From: Paracoccus jeotgali
Lineage (GTDB): Bacteria; Pseudomonadota; Alphaproteobacteria; Rhodobacterales; Rhodobacteraceae
NCBI RefSeq assembly: GCF_002865605.1
Contig: NZ_CP025583.1
Location: 1,282,501-1,346,500 of the forward strand
Length of the DNA stretch: 64,000 nt
Direction: 5' to 3'
Part shown: positions 47,918-56,275 of the stretch, one piece after another
How the letters are laid out: each line of letters opens with the position of its first letter
Position numbering within the stretch: the first letter of the stretch is position 1
Notes under the pieces: model-generated
Databases searched by the model: none
Told to the model about the DNA's origin: nothing
Seen by the model: the letters and a program-made list of their open reading frames with translations, nothing else
Translations under genes and position numbers: made by a program

Positions 47918-49357
47918 TTGGCCAAAACACGCCCCCTGCCCCCTATTCCCTTCGATCCAGCACTAGAAGCGGTGGAAGAAAACGAGGCACGCCTCGCGGA
48001 AAAGATCGATGCGAAGCTGACCCGCCTGCAGGAGATCACATTTTCCGACTATGGCCATGCGCAGCGGAGTGTGCATGCGAAAAGCCATGGATTGATCGAA
48101 GCCACATTCGAAGTGCTTGACGATCTTCCAGCCGAACTCGCTCAGGGCCTGTATGCGAAGCCTGGCAAATATCCTGCCATCATGCGGTTCTCGACCATTC
48201 CGGGCGATGTTCTCGACGACAGCGTTGTCGTGCCCTACGGACTGGCGGTGAAGGTGATTGGGGCAAAGGGTCATTACCTGCCCGACACCAAGGGGGTGGC
48301 GATTCAGGACCTTCTCATGGTGAACTCACCGACATTTGCCTCGCCCAATCTCAAGTCGTTCTATGTTGGCCAGGTCGTCCTGACGGCTACCACGGATACC
48401 GGGCAGTTCTGGAAAAAGTGGTTTTCTGCGGTAATGAGGGGTCTGGCTCGGGCGGTTGACGCATTCGGTGGGGACAGCTCTGGCCTTCGCATGTTCGGCG
48501 GGCCTCCGCCACATCCTCTGGGAGAGACCTATTACTCGCAAACGCCCTATCGCTTCGGACGCTACGTCGCCAAGCTAGCCATTTTCCCCTCCTCACCCAC
48601 GCTTCACGCGCTGACCGGAACGCCCATCGCAGTTAACGGGCGTCCAAATGCGCTGCGCGAGGAAGTCATCCAGGCTTTTCACCAATCCGGCGGAGAGTGG
48701 GAGGTTCGCGTTCAGCTTCGCAATGACCCGGCCATGCCGGTCGAGGATTCGACGGTTCGGTGGTCTGAGGAACAAAGCCCCTTCCGAACCGTCGCCCGCA
48801 TCAAGGCAAAGCCGCAGCCGGCGTGGAGCGAGGCGCGCGCGCAACAGGTCGACGACGGCCTGTCCTTCGCCCCCTGGCACGCCATGGTCGAGCACCAGCC
48901 GCTGGGCTCGATCAACCGAGCGCGCCGCCCCGCCTACCCAAACGCAGCGCGTTTCCGTGAGGCGCATAACGACCACCCGATCGTGCAACCCCAAGATCGG
49001 GTCGAACTGTCTGATGCCCCGGCGTGCCCCTATGGCTTCGCTCCTGGCCGCGAAGGCCGGCGGCCCAACACGCCGGACGCCAGACCTTACGGGCTTGGAC
49101 AGCCTCTCAACAAGACGGCGCGCAAGATTCTGTTCGCTACGGCAGGTGTGGGCATGATCGCCCTGGCTGTCTTTGCTCTGCGCAAGAAGGGTGACAATCG
49201 AGGTCGTGATCCTGGGCAGTCGCCGGTTGCTCACAGGGCGACTGGCGGCGGATCAAGCCCATCACCGTTTCAGGAATCAAGCTCGGCGAGACACGACGCC
49301 GGCGACCTCAGCTGCCCCACCTTCCCGGCTCGGCTAGCCTTGGCTCCGGCCCAGTAA
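47918..49357 (+). CDS. Membrane-anchored catalase-family heme protein
   Basis: A catalase-fold protein of about 479 residues (488 if started at ATG 47891). The distal-histidine motif is RSVHAKSHGLIEATFEV, corresponding to RxxHAKGxGxxGxFEV of catalases. Later YRFGRYVAKLAIFP fits the small catalase-like family. Unlike true catalases it ends with a hydrophobic segment (ILFATAGVGMIALAVFAL) followed by basic residues, so it may be anchored to the membrane. The last 40 residues are low-complexity. TTG 47918 is preferred because it has AGAGGA upstream and leaves room for the promoter. Peroxidase rather than catalase activity is possible. Confidence 0.75.
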   Translation: MAKTRPLPPIPFDPALEAVEENEARLAEKIDAKLTRLQEITFSDYGHAQRSVHAKSHGLIEATFEVLDDLPAELAQGLYAKPGKYPAIMRFSTIPGDVLDDSVVVPYGLAVKVIGAKGHYLPDTKGVAIQDLLMVNSPTFASPNLKSFYVGQVVLTATTDTGQFWKKWFSAVMRGLARAVDAFGGDSSGLRMFGGPPPHPLGETYYSQTPYRFGRYVAKLAIFPSSPTLHALTGTPIAVNGRPNALREEVIQAFHQSGGEWEVRVQLRNDPAMPVEDSTVRWSEEQSPFRTVARIKAKPQPAWSEARAQQVDDGLSFAPWHAMVEHQPLGSINRARRPAYPNAARFREAHNDHPIVQPQDRVELSDAPACPYGFAPGREGRRPNTPDARPYGLGQPLNKTARKILFATAGVGMIALAVFALRKKGDNRGRDPGQSPVAHRATGGGSSPSPFQESSSARHDAGDLSCPTFPARLALAPAQ

Positions 49358-49405
49358 ATGGGCGCGCAGAGTTATCGTGCGCATCGCCCGAGCCGAGAGA
49401 GCGTG

Positions 49406-50292
49406 ATGAAGAGCGACAGGTCAGAACTTCGCTGGGGCGTCGACCAGCGCCTCGAGTTCATAGAGTTCCGCCTGTTCTGGGAGGGACACGTGAACCGCAG
49501 CGATCTGATGGACCAGTTCAGGGTCTCGGTAAACCAGGCGTCCACCGACCTGAACCGCTACATCGGCTTCGCGCCGGACAAGATGGTCTACGACAAGAGT
49601 GCGCGGTCCTATGTCCGCAGTCCCGTATTCAAGCCGCAGTTCCTAGAGCCCGACGCCAGTCGCTACTTGGCCCAGTGCGCTCGGTCGCGGACGGGATCCT
49701 CGACCGCGAGGACTCGTGGATCGCCAACCTGCCGCTCTACGCTGCCGCCCCGACGCCGGTTCGCGGCGTCAATCTGGCAACGCTTCGTTCCGTCGTGGGC
49801 GCCATCCGCCGGTACCAAGCGATCGAAGTAACGTGCCAGTCGCTCTCCTCTCCGGGTCCACGCTGGCGCTGGATCGCACCGCACGCCATCGCGTTTGACG
49901 GATCCCGTTGGCACACGCGAGCGTTCTGCCTGACAGGTGTTTACTTCGAGGACTTCCTTCTATCGCGGATCCTTGAAATCCGCGGGTCGCGTGAGACCGA
50001 ATCTTCGGCCGACGAAGATCGCGACTAGCATTCTGAGGTCACGCTGGAGGTCGCTCCTCACCCCGAACTGTCGGACACACAGGCCAACGTCATTGCTCTC
50101 GACTATGGCATGCGTGGAGGAAAGGCGAAGATCAGGGTGAAGCGAGCGTTGCTCTACTATGCACTGAAGCGCCTCGGCCTTGATACTGCTCCCGAAGCGC
50201 GCGAGCCCCAGGATCAGCAGATCGTGCTTCTTAATCGAGGCGAGTTGATCAACGGCGCAAATTCAAGCTTCGCAGGGTGTACAAAGGTATGA
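49406..50292 (+). pseudogene. BrxR/CapW-like WYL-domain regulator, frameshift plus amber codon
   Basis: Three pieces join into one WYL-type transcriptional regulator: a winged helix (FWEGHVNRSDLMDQFRVSVN), the linker DASRYLAQ, the WYL-like core (RWRWIAPHAIAFDGSRWHTR, AFCLTGVYFEDFLLSRILEI) and a C-terminal domain (VTLEVAPHPELS, VKRALLYYALKRLGLD). A one-base deletion after 49675 (CAGTGCGC, expected CAGCTGCGC) shifts the frame. A TAG at 50026-50028 falls where the family appears to have Trp. Such regulators sit at the front of BREX, CBASS and other defence islands. The gene is surely inactive, unless the errors are sequencing artefacts. Confidence 0.75.
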
Positions 50293-50533
50293 ACGAGACG
50301 TTTTTCGAGCGGCCGATCCTGAACTCTCCTTACGAATACCCTGGTCGCCATTGGGAGTTGGATGACGATGGGCAACCGACGAACCGGATCATTGAGGCAC
50401 GGCGACGTTCCGATCTGATCACCCCTGTCCCAAAGGCAAAGAAGCAGCGTCAGAACCAGAAGCAGGGCGCTCTCGTTCTTGGTGCAGACGACGACCTTTC
50501 AACGATTGACCAGGAATACAAACCTACCCCGAT
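50289..50533 (+). pseudogene. N-terminal fragment of a restriction endonuclease subunit, cut by IS
   Basis: The frame MNETFFERPILNSPYEYPGR continues with HWELDDDGQPTNRIIEARRR and SDLITPVPKAKK. This matches the start of large type III-like restriction enzymes with a DEAD/DEAH helicase (annotated in databases as BPTD_3080 family). About 82 codons remain before the IS3-type element begins at 50534. The rest of the gene, usually about 1000 codons, is absent from the other side of the element. Recognition is from memory of the family N-terminus. Confidence 0.65.
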
Positions 50534-50551
50534 TGACGTTGCCCCCAACTT

Positions 50552-51479
50552 TTATCCAGCGTGAGCGAGACTCCGGGACTGAGTTTTGCCCATTTGGGCG
50601 GGTTGGGCAACGGGGGCTGGCGCGGAGCTTTGCGGATTGCGCAGCGTCAGGCCCCGTTGCGGGGTGAAGGTTTCGGCAAACTCGGCTGGGGTCTGCCAGC
50701 TGAGGCGGGAGTGGGGGCGTTCGGTGTTGTAGTCCGTGCGCCAGGCGACCAGCGTTGCGCGGGCATGGTGCAGGGACGGGAACAGCGTTTCGTTCAAGAG
50801 TTCGTCTCGCAGGCGACCGTTGAAGCTTTCGATGAAGGCATTCTGGGTCGGCTTTCCGGGCGCGATGTAATGCCAGTCAAACTTGCGGTCATCCACGAAT
50901 TTGAGGATCGCATTCGAGGTGAACTCGGTTCCATTGTCACTGACCACCGTCTGAGGCTTGCCGCGGGTGTCGAACAGCGTCGCCAGTTCCCGCGCCACCC
51001 TTGCCCCCGAGAGCGACGTGTCCGCGATCAGCGCCAAGCATTCCCGCGTGCAGTCATCGACCACGGTCATGATCCGGAACCGGCGGCCATCGGTCAGCTG
51101 GTCTGACACGAAGTCCAGCGACCAGCGCTGGTTTGGCAGCAAAGGCAGCACCATCGGGCCCGTGTGCCCATGGCCCGCTTGCGCCCGCCCGGCGACGGAC
51201 ATGCAACTGCTCTTCGCGGTAGATGCGAAACAGGCGCTTGTGGTTGACCTCGTGGCCCTCGCGCCGCAGGAAGACATGCAACCGACGATACCCGAACCGG
51301 CGCCGGACCTTTGCCAATTCTTTCAGCCGCTCGCGCAGCACAGGGTCGTCTTGGCGGACCACCTCATACCGCATGGTCATCCGGCAACAGCCGATCACCC
51401 GGCACGCCCGCCGTTCGCTCATCTCGTGACTTGCCACTAGATGCGCGACCGCTTGCCGCTTCGCGGCGGGCGTCACCAC
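50552..51479 (-). pseudogene. IS3-family transposase OrfB, frameshifted
   Basis: The N-terminal part ([40 protein letters not shown]) and the DDE part ([52 protein letters not shown]) are in different frames. Comparison with the usual [15 protein letters not shown] linker suggests two missing bases near 51190 and 51160. The three catalytic acidic residues (in LDF, SDNG and FNGRLRDE) are present but not in one protein. Confidence 0.85.
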
Positions 51480-51739
51480 TTTTTTCCGAGCAGATCCTTC
51501 AAGGCCGAATTGTCGAGCATGGAGTCGGCCAGCAGCTTCTTCAGCCTGCCGTTCTCATCCTCAAGCGCCTTCAGACGCTTCGCCTCGCTGACATCCATGC
51601 CGCCATACTTGGCTTTCCACTTGTAAACGGTCGCATCGCTGACGCCGTGCTTACGGCAAAGATCGGCAACGGAAATCCCCGCCTCGTGCTCCTTCAGAAT
51701 GCCGATGATCTGATCCTCGGTGAACCTGCTGCGCTTCAT
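51473..51739 (-). CDS. IS3-family transposase OrfA
   Basis: An 88-residue helix-turn-helix protein: MKRSRFTEDQIIGILKEHEA, ADLCRKHGVSDATVYKWKAK and a leucine-zipper-like LKALEDENGRLKKLLAD. This is typical OrfA of the IS407/ISRm-like branch of IS3. It appears intact. It is preceded by AAAGGACCAGAG. Confidence 0.9.
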   Translation of the reverse strand: MKRSRFTEDQIIGILKEHEAGISVADLCRKHGVSDATVYKWKAKYGGMDVSEAKRLKALEDENGRLKKLLADSMLDNSALKDLLGKKW

Positions 51740-51894
51740 CTCTGGTCCTTTCGGTTAGGCCAGAGTCTACCTCAAACTGGATTAGGCAGAGGGGGGCAAC
51801 GTCACCAACACTCCTGCCTCGCCTCCTGGCAGGGGCAGCAAAAGGTCCCCCCGGAGCGGAGGCCTTCACAAGTTTCAAGCTTCAGGCTTCGAGT

Positions 51895-52819
51895 TCAGAC
51901 CCTCGGGTCAGTGTCGTCCCGCTTGAGGGGGTCCAGCCGGTCGCGGTCAGCATCACTGCGGTCGTCGCGCTCGACCTCGACCTCGGTGTGGCGAACAGTG
52001 TCCGAGACGGTTTCCTGATGGGTGTCGCTGGTCTTGCGCAGCCCGATCTCTTCGACCACACGGGCTTCCTTCTCGACGACGGCCTCCTCGCGATATTCCT
52101 CCGCTTCGATCGTCCGATCCTGGAACGCCCTGTCAGCATCGCCAACGGCGCGATCGACGGGGCGACGCTCGATTTCGACATGCTCTTCGCGAAGATCTAC
52201 CGTTTCACTGACAGGCTCTTCCACGACATAGGTGTGGACCCGCACCCGACCGTGATCGGTCTGCCGCTTGCCCACCCGCAGGCGTTCCTCGACCACCTGA
52301 ACGGTGTCCTCCCCCTTCCAGGTCGTCTGACGCCCGCAGGCCGCTGGCACCGGCGCCGGTCGCCATTCCAGCCTGCCCGGTCGGCGCAGTGCTGGCGGCG
52401 GCGGCGGCATAAGGGCTGTCTTCGTAGCCACCCCAACCTTCCGAGCGCCAGCTTTCCACCCGTTCGTCCATGTTGACGCTGCCCTCGTCATCAAGAATGA
52501 CGAGCGCGGTCTCGTAGCTCGCTTCGGAGAGGCCGCTGACCGTCACCAGGCTTCCGCCGCGCGACAGACCCTCGGCATAGGCATAGCGATCTTCGTCGGG
52601 GAAAAAGAAGTCGCCGAGGCTTTCCCAGAAGCCCTTCTCGCCATCAACGGCGATGGCACCGCTGGCAGCTGAATCCGCGTGAGCGACCTGACGGATATTG
52701 GTCATCGGGATGCCGGCGTCGACCAGTCGGTCCACGGCGCGCTGCGCTTCGGCGGCACTGTCGAACATGGCGGAGAGATAGGACGTCTGGCGGGTGCCAG
52801 TTTGGTTATCATAGGTCAT
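51895..52819 (-). pseudogene. YsnF/DUF2382-type stress protein, frameshifted
   Basis: The N-terminal part has a YflT-like segment (SAMFDSAAEAQRAVDRLVDA, GSLVTVSGLSEASYETALVI). The C-terminal part is DUF2382 (EDTVQVVEERLRVGKRQTDH, VRVHTYVVEEPVSETVDLRE). The two are in different frames, joined around 52325-52345 where the expected sequence would read GLRQTTWKGED-like. A one-base change would restore about 305 residues. The start at ATG 52819 has AAGGA eight bases upstream. The gene overlaps the second DUF2382 gene, so they form an operon. Confidence 0.75.
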
Positions 52820-53222
52820 CTTGGTCATCCTTTTCGGAAGTTGAATCGGCGGGGACGCGATCGATATGAGCGGTCTGGCGACGCGTCGTCGCCTTGACAT
52901 CGACGTGCTGGGTCTGGGCGATGCGGCGAACATGGATCTCCTCTCGCAGATACAGTTCGCGCGTCACCACAATGCGTTCTTCAACGACGGGAATGATCGT
53001 CACATCTCCCTTGGTGACGATCTCCGGCACGGAGTCGACCTTGCGATCGACCGGCACGCGGTCAACCTGGACCTCGACAGAGGAAAGATCGACCGGCACG
53101 AGGTGGTCAATCATCTCGGTCCGGGTCGAGACCCGGACCGAGCCGCTCTCGACCTTTTGCGTCGAGATCGAAACGGATTCCTCCATGATGGGAAGAGATC
53201 CGGCTTCCCGGTCATCTGACAT
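52809..53222 (-). CDS. DUF2382 (YsnF/AvaK) domain protein
   Basis: A 137-residue protein made largely of one DUF2382 domain: VESGSVRVSTRTEMIDHLVP, VEVQVDRVPVDRKVDSVPEI, DVTIIPVVEERIVVTRELYL and REEIHVRR. DUF2382 proteins are strongly associated with stress and desiccation tolerance but their molecular role is unknown. The ATG at 53222 follows GGGAAG. A perfect EcfG-type promoter lies 36 bases upstream. Confidence 0.82.
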   Translation of the reverse strand: MSDDREAGSLPIMEESVSISTQKVESGSVRVSTRTEMIDHLVPVDLSSVEVQVDRVPVDRKVDSVPEIVTKGDVTIIPVVEERIVVTRELYLREEIHVRRIAQTQHVDVKATTRRQTAHIDRVPADSTSEKDDQDDL

Positions 53223-53257
53223 TGCGCTTCCCATCACTCAGCAATCCACTGCAGAAG

Positions 53258-53283
53258 AACGTGGAGCGCGGCAGATGCGTTCC
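53258..53283 (-). promoter_or_regulatory. EcfG (general stress response) promoter for the ysnF-like operon
   Basis: On the minus strand GGAAC (53283-53279), 17 bases, then CGTT (53261-53258). This equals the alphaproteobacterial EcfG consensus GGAAC-N16/17-CGTT. It leaves a leader of about 30 bases to the ATG at 53222. Confidence 0.75.
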
Positions 53284-53474
53284 GCACATTTCCCGGCAGT
53301 AGTCCCTCTGTCCCCTGCTCACGGCTCATTCCGGACAAAAACCTCGCCAGACGACTGCTCCTTGGGGCGGACCGCGTATTTTACTTTGATAATTCCTGGC
53401 CGGCGTGCTTCATCGGGCTGAGGTCCGCGGTTCGCACGCGGCTGGAAATTCAAACATCATGGAAAGAGCGCGAA

Positions 53475-55352
53475 GTGGGACTGGATCTTGGCGGCAGGGC
53501 GCCCGGCTTTCTTTCGGGTGGTGGAGACATGGGCGAGCGGATTCGGGCGCATGACTGGGCAGCCACGCCGCTGGGTGAGCCTGACACATGGCCCCAACCC
53601 TTGCGGGCAGCGATCTCGCTTTGTCTGAAGTCGAACTTTCCCACCGCGATCTACTGGGGAGAGGATTTTTGCCTTCTCTACAACGATGCTTGGTCACCCA
53701 TACCGGGTGACCGCCATCCCGCTGCCCTGGGCCGCCCGGCAATCGAGGTGTGGTCTGACATCTGGGCGGTGGTGGGGCCGCAGCTTACCCGCGTCATGCA
53801 GTCCGGCGAGGGCTTTTCTGCGGTCGATCAAATGCTGCCGATGGTGCGGAACGGGGCGCCGCAGGAAACCTACTGGAATTACAGTTTCACCCCGATCTGC
53901 GCCAATGATGGCACCGTTCTCGGCGTCTTCAACCAGGGTCACGAGACAACCCAGGAGGTGCTGGCGCGCGCCCAGACACAGTCGGAGATCAAACGATTGG
54001 GCAGCATGTTCGCGCGCGCCCCAACCGCTGCCGCTATTCTGCGCGGACCATCACACAGGATCGAGGTCGTCAATCCGGCCTTCACCGAATTGGTCGGTAA
54101 AAGCGATCTCGAAGGACAGACGGTGGTCGAAGCATTCCCCGAACTGGTTGCGCAGGGGTTTCTGGACTTGCTGAACGAGGTATTCTCAACCGGTCGGGCG
54201 CATGTGGGCCGCGAGGTCGAGGTCATGTTTGGCGGGCCGTCAAACGGGCAGCGGCACCGTATCGTCGATTTTGTGTATCAGCCGCTTGCCGACCCGGGTG
54301 GAGTCAGAGAGGGCGTCTTCATCCAGGCAACGGATGTGACCGACGCTGTCCGGGTCGAAGCTGCCCTGCGCGAGAGCGAAGCGAAATACGAGGCCATCGT
54401 CAACTCGATTGACCAGATGATCTGGTCTGCGCTGCCCAATGGCGATCATGATTACTTCAACAGCCGCTGGTATGACTTCACCGGGGTCGCCCAGGGCGAC
54501 ACGGATGGCACGGGCTGGAAGGTGATGTTTCACCCAGACGATCAGGAACGCGCGCGCGAGACCTGGATGCACTCGGTCCGCACGGGTGAGCCGTATCACA
54601 TTGAATACCGGCTGCGACATCATACCGGCCGGTATCGCTGGGTTGTCGGCCGCGCCCATTGTGTCCGCGGCAGCGATGGCAGCATCACGCGCTGGTTCGG
54701 CACCTGCACGGACATCAACGACCTGAAAGAGGCCGAAGCCAAGCGGCAACTTTTGCTGCGGGAAATGGATCATCGGATCAAGAACCTGTTCACCGTGGCA
54801 GGTGGGATGATTTCCATGACCGCGCAAACGGCGCCTTCGGTTCCCGCCATGGCAACGTCGCTGCGGGGACGCCTGCGCGCGCTGGCGAAGGCGCATGACC
54901 TGATCCGGTCCGCCGTAGGAGGCGAGGCAGGAAGCGGTCAGCCGACCTCGCTGCGCACGCTGATCCAGGACATTCTCCAGCCGCATCTGGGCGAGGGCAA
55001 CGAGAAGCGCGTTTCTCTAAATGGCCCCCCGATCCCCCTCGGCGAAGATGCTGCTGTCGGACTTGCGCTGATCTTCCACGAACTTGCCACCAATGCGATG
55101 AAATACGGCGCACTGGGCAAAGCGGATGGCCTCCTCGCTGTCACCTGGACCTCGAACGGGGACAGGCTGGAACTATCCTGGGCGGAACAGTCCAGTGACC
55201 GGATGATTACGCCGCCCCTTCAGACCGGCTTTGGCAGTGAGCTCGCGCAGGCCACCGCGACTGACCAATTGGGAGGCACGATCAGCTTTGAGTGGCGGCC
55301 GACAGGCGTCGTTGTCGGGCTGACGGCACGTCTGGAAAATTTGCAGCAATGA
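53475..55352 (+). CDS. PAS-PAS HWE-family sensor histidine kinase
   Basis: A 625-residue soluble sensor kinase. Two or three PAS-like domains span residues about 20-420 (IRAHDWAATPLGEPDTWPQP, IEVVNPAFTELVGKSDLEGQ, YFNSRWYDFTGVAQGD with the PAC motif WFGTCTDINDLKEAEAKRQL). The HWE core follows: phosphoacceptor His in LLREMDHRIKNLF, the N-box HELATNAMKYGAL, and the WxE of LELSWAEQ. The C-terminal G-box is weak, as usual in this family. HWE/HisKA2 kinases feed the PhyR-NepR-EcfG cascade in alphaproteobacteria, which fits the adjacent EcfG promoter. The GTG start at 53475 follows GGAAAGAG. Confidence 0.9.
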   Translation: MGLDLGGRAPGFLSGGGDMGERIRAHDWAATPLGEPDTWPQPLRAAISLCLKSNFPTAIYWGEDFCLLYNDAWSPIPGDRHPAALGRPAIEVWSDIWAVVGPQLTRVMQSGEGFSAVDQMLPMVRNGAPQETYWNYSFTPICANDGTVLGVFNQGHETTQEVLARAQTQSEIKRLGSMFARAPTAAAILRGPSHRIEVVNPAFTELVGKSDLEGQTVVEAFPELVAQGFLDLLNEVFSTGRAHVGREVEVMFGGPSNGQRHRIVDFVYQPLADPGGVREGVFIQATDVTDAVRVEAALRESEAKYEAIVNSIDQMIWSALPNGDHDYFNSRWYDFTGVAQGDTDGTGWKVMFHPDDQERARETWMHSVRTGEPYHIEYRLRHHTGRYRWVVGRAHCVRGSDGSITRWFGTCTDINDLKEAEAKRQLLLREMDHRIKNLFTVAGGMISMTAQTAPSVPAMATSLRGRLRALAKAHDLIRSAVGGEAGSGQPTSLRTLIQDILQPHLGEGNEKRVSLNGPPIPLGEDAAVGLALIFHELATNAMKYGALGKADGLLAVTWTSNGDRLELSWAEQSSDRMITPPLQTGFGSELAQATATDQLGGTISFEWRPTGVVVGLTARLENLQQ

Positions 55353-55683
55353 GAACTTGAGCTGGCCCCTCCAGACCCCAGAAGGTCTTCCGCGCCTCCG
55401 GAGCTGGACTGACAAACCAGCATCAAAGCAAAGCGCGTACGCAGGCGCTGCCTTCCCGCGCAGCATCGTAGGGCGCCCGTGCCGTCTGCAGCCTGTTCCC
55501 CTCGCCGACAAGAATTGAGATACATTGTCGGAAGCGACACTTGTTTGCAGAGCAGGCGGGTCGTAAGCTAGGTGCCGTTCACACGTCTGCGGCACAGCTC
55601 CATGGTAGCAGGTCTTGGATCTCGCTCTGTTTGCGGCCTTTAACACTGGCGGTGAGCGTGGTTGGGACACGGTCGCCACGACC
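55353..55683. other. Convergent intergenic region, nothing recognised
   Basis: Between the HWE kinase and the GNAT gene, which converge. No repeat, promoter motif or coding frame with a recognisable domain was found. Confidence 0.5.
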
Positions 55684-55977
55684 TCATCTTTTAAGCACGT
55701 CCTGCCATTCCGGATGCCTCTCGATCTGCGCCTTCGCGAATGGGCACAGCGGAATGATCTTGAGGCCCTTTGCCCTTGCGTCTTCGACGCCGCGCCGGAC
55801 CAGGGCCTGACCCACGCCACGCCCGCGAAGCTCGTTCGGGACGCCGGTGTGGTCGATGATGATGGTGGTCGCACCGGCGCGGGAATAGGTCATCTCAGCC
55901 TCGTGGCCGTCGACGATGGCCCGATAGCGGCCTTTGGCGTCGGTTTCTTCAAGCGTTATCTCGATGTCGTTTTCCAT
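55684..55977 (-). CDS. Small GNAT-family N-acetyltransferase
   Basis: A 97-residue minimal GNAT of the YjdJ-like type. The acetyl-CoA pyrophosphate loop is visible as VPNELRGRGVGQALVRRGVE, followed by KGLKIIPLCPFAKAQIERHP. Such short GNATs often acetylate small molecules or are found near stress genes; the acceptor is unknown. It appears monocistronic. Confidence 0.85.
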   Translation of the reverse strand: MENDIEITLEETDAKGRYRAIVDGHEAEMTYSRAGATTIIIDHTGVPNELRGRGVGQALVRRGVEDARAKGLKIIPLCPFAKAQIERHPEWQDVLKR

Positions 55978-56275
55978 CGGTCTCTCCGTTCGGTTTCGGT
56001 TAAGGGCAGGCCCCCGGCCTTAACGTCGGTAGGTCGGGCTGCGGAAACGACGCTGGTCCGCAGCGGCCGCAGGCCCCTGCCCCGTCGCAACACGGAAAGG
56101 CGGTCTCACGCCGCGGCGTTCATCGCTGCTCTGCAAGTTGGCTAGTGTGAGTTCAGACGGCCGAAGCTGACAGGCACCTCGGCGCCCGGAACATCATCAG
56201 CTTCGACCTTGCGATGCAAACCGGCAACCTCGGCGATTCCGCGTTCACGGCCACGGCTGCGCAGCAGCGTCTGGC

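Larger units (their letters stand above)
50534..51804 (-). mobile_element. IS3-family insertion sequence (1271 bp, transposase broken)
   Basis: The ends are inverted repeats: TGACGTTGCCCCC at 50534-50546, and the same 13 bases in reverse complement at 51792-51804, followed inward by imperfect matches to ATCCAG. Inside are orfA and orfB on the minus strand. Immediate flanks do not match (CGAT on the left, CCAA on the right), so no target duplication is visible. With the truncated gene on the left, this suggests an IS-mediated deletion of flanking DNA. Confidence 0.85.
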
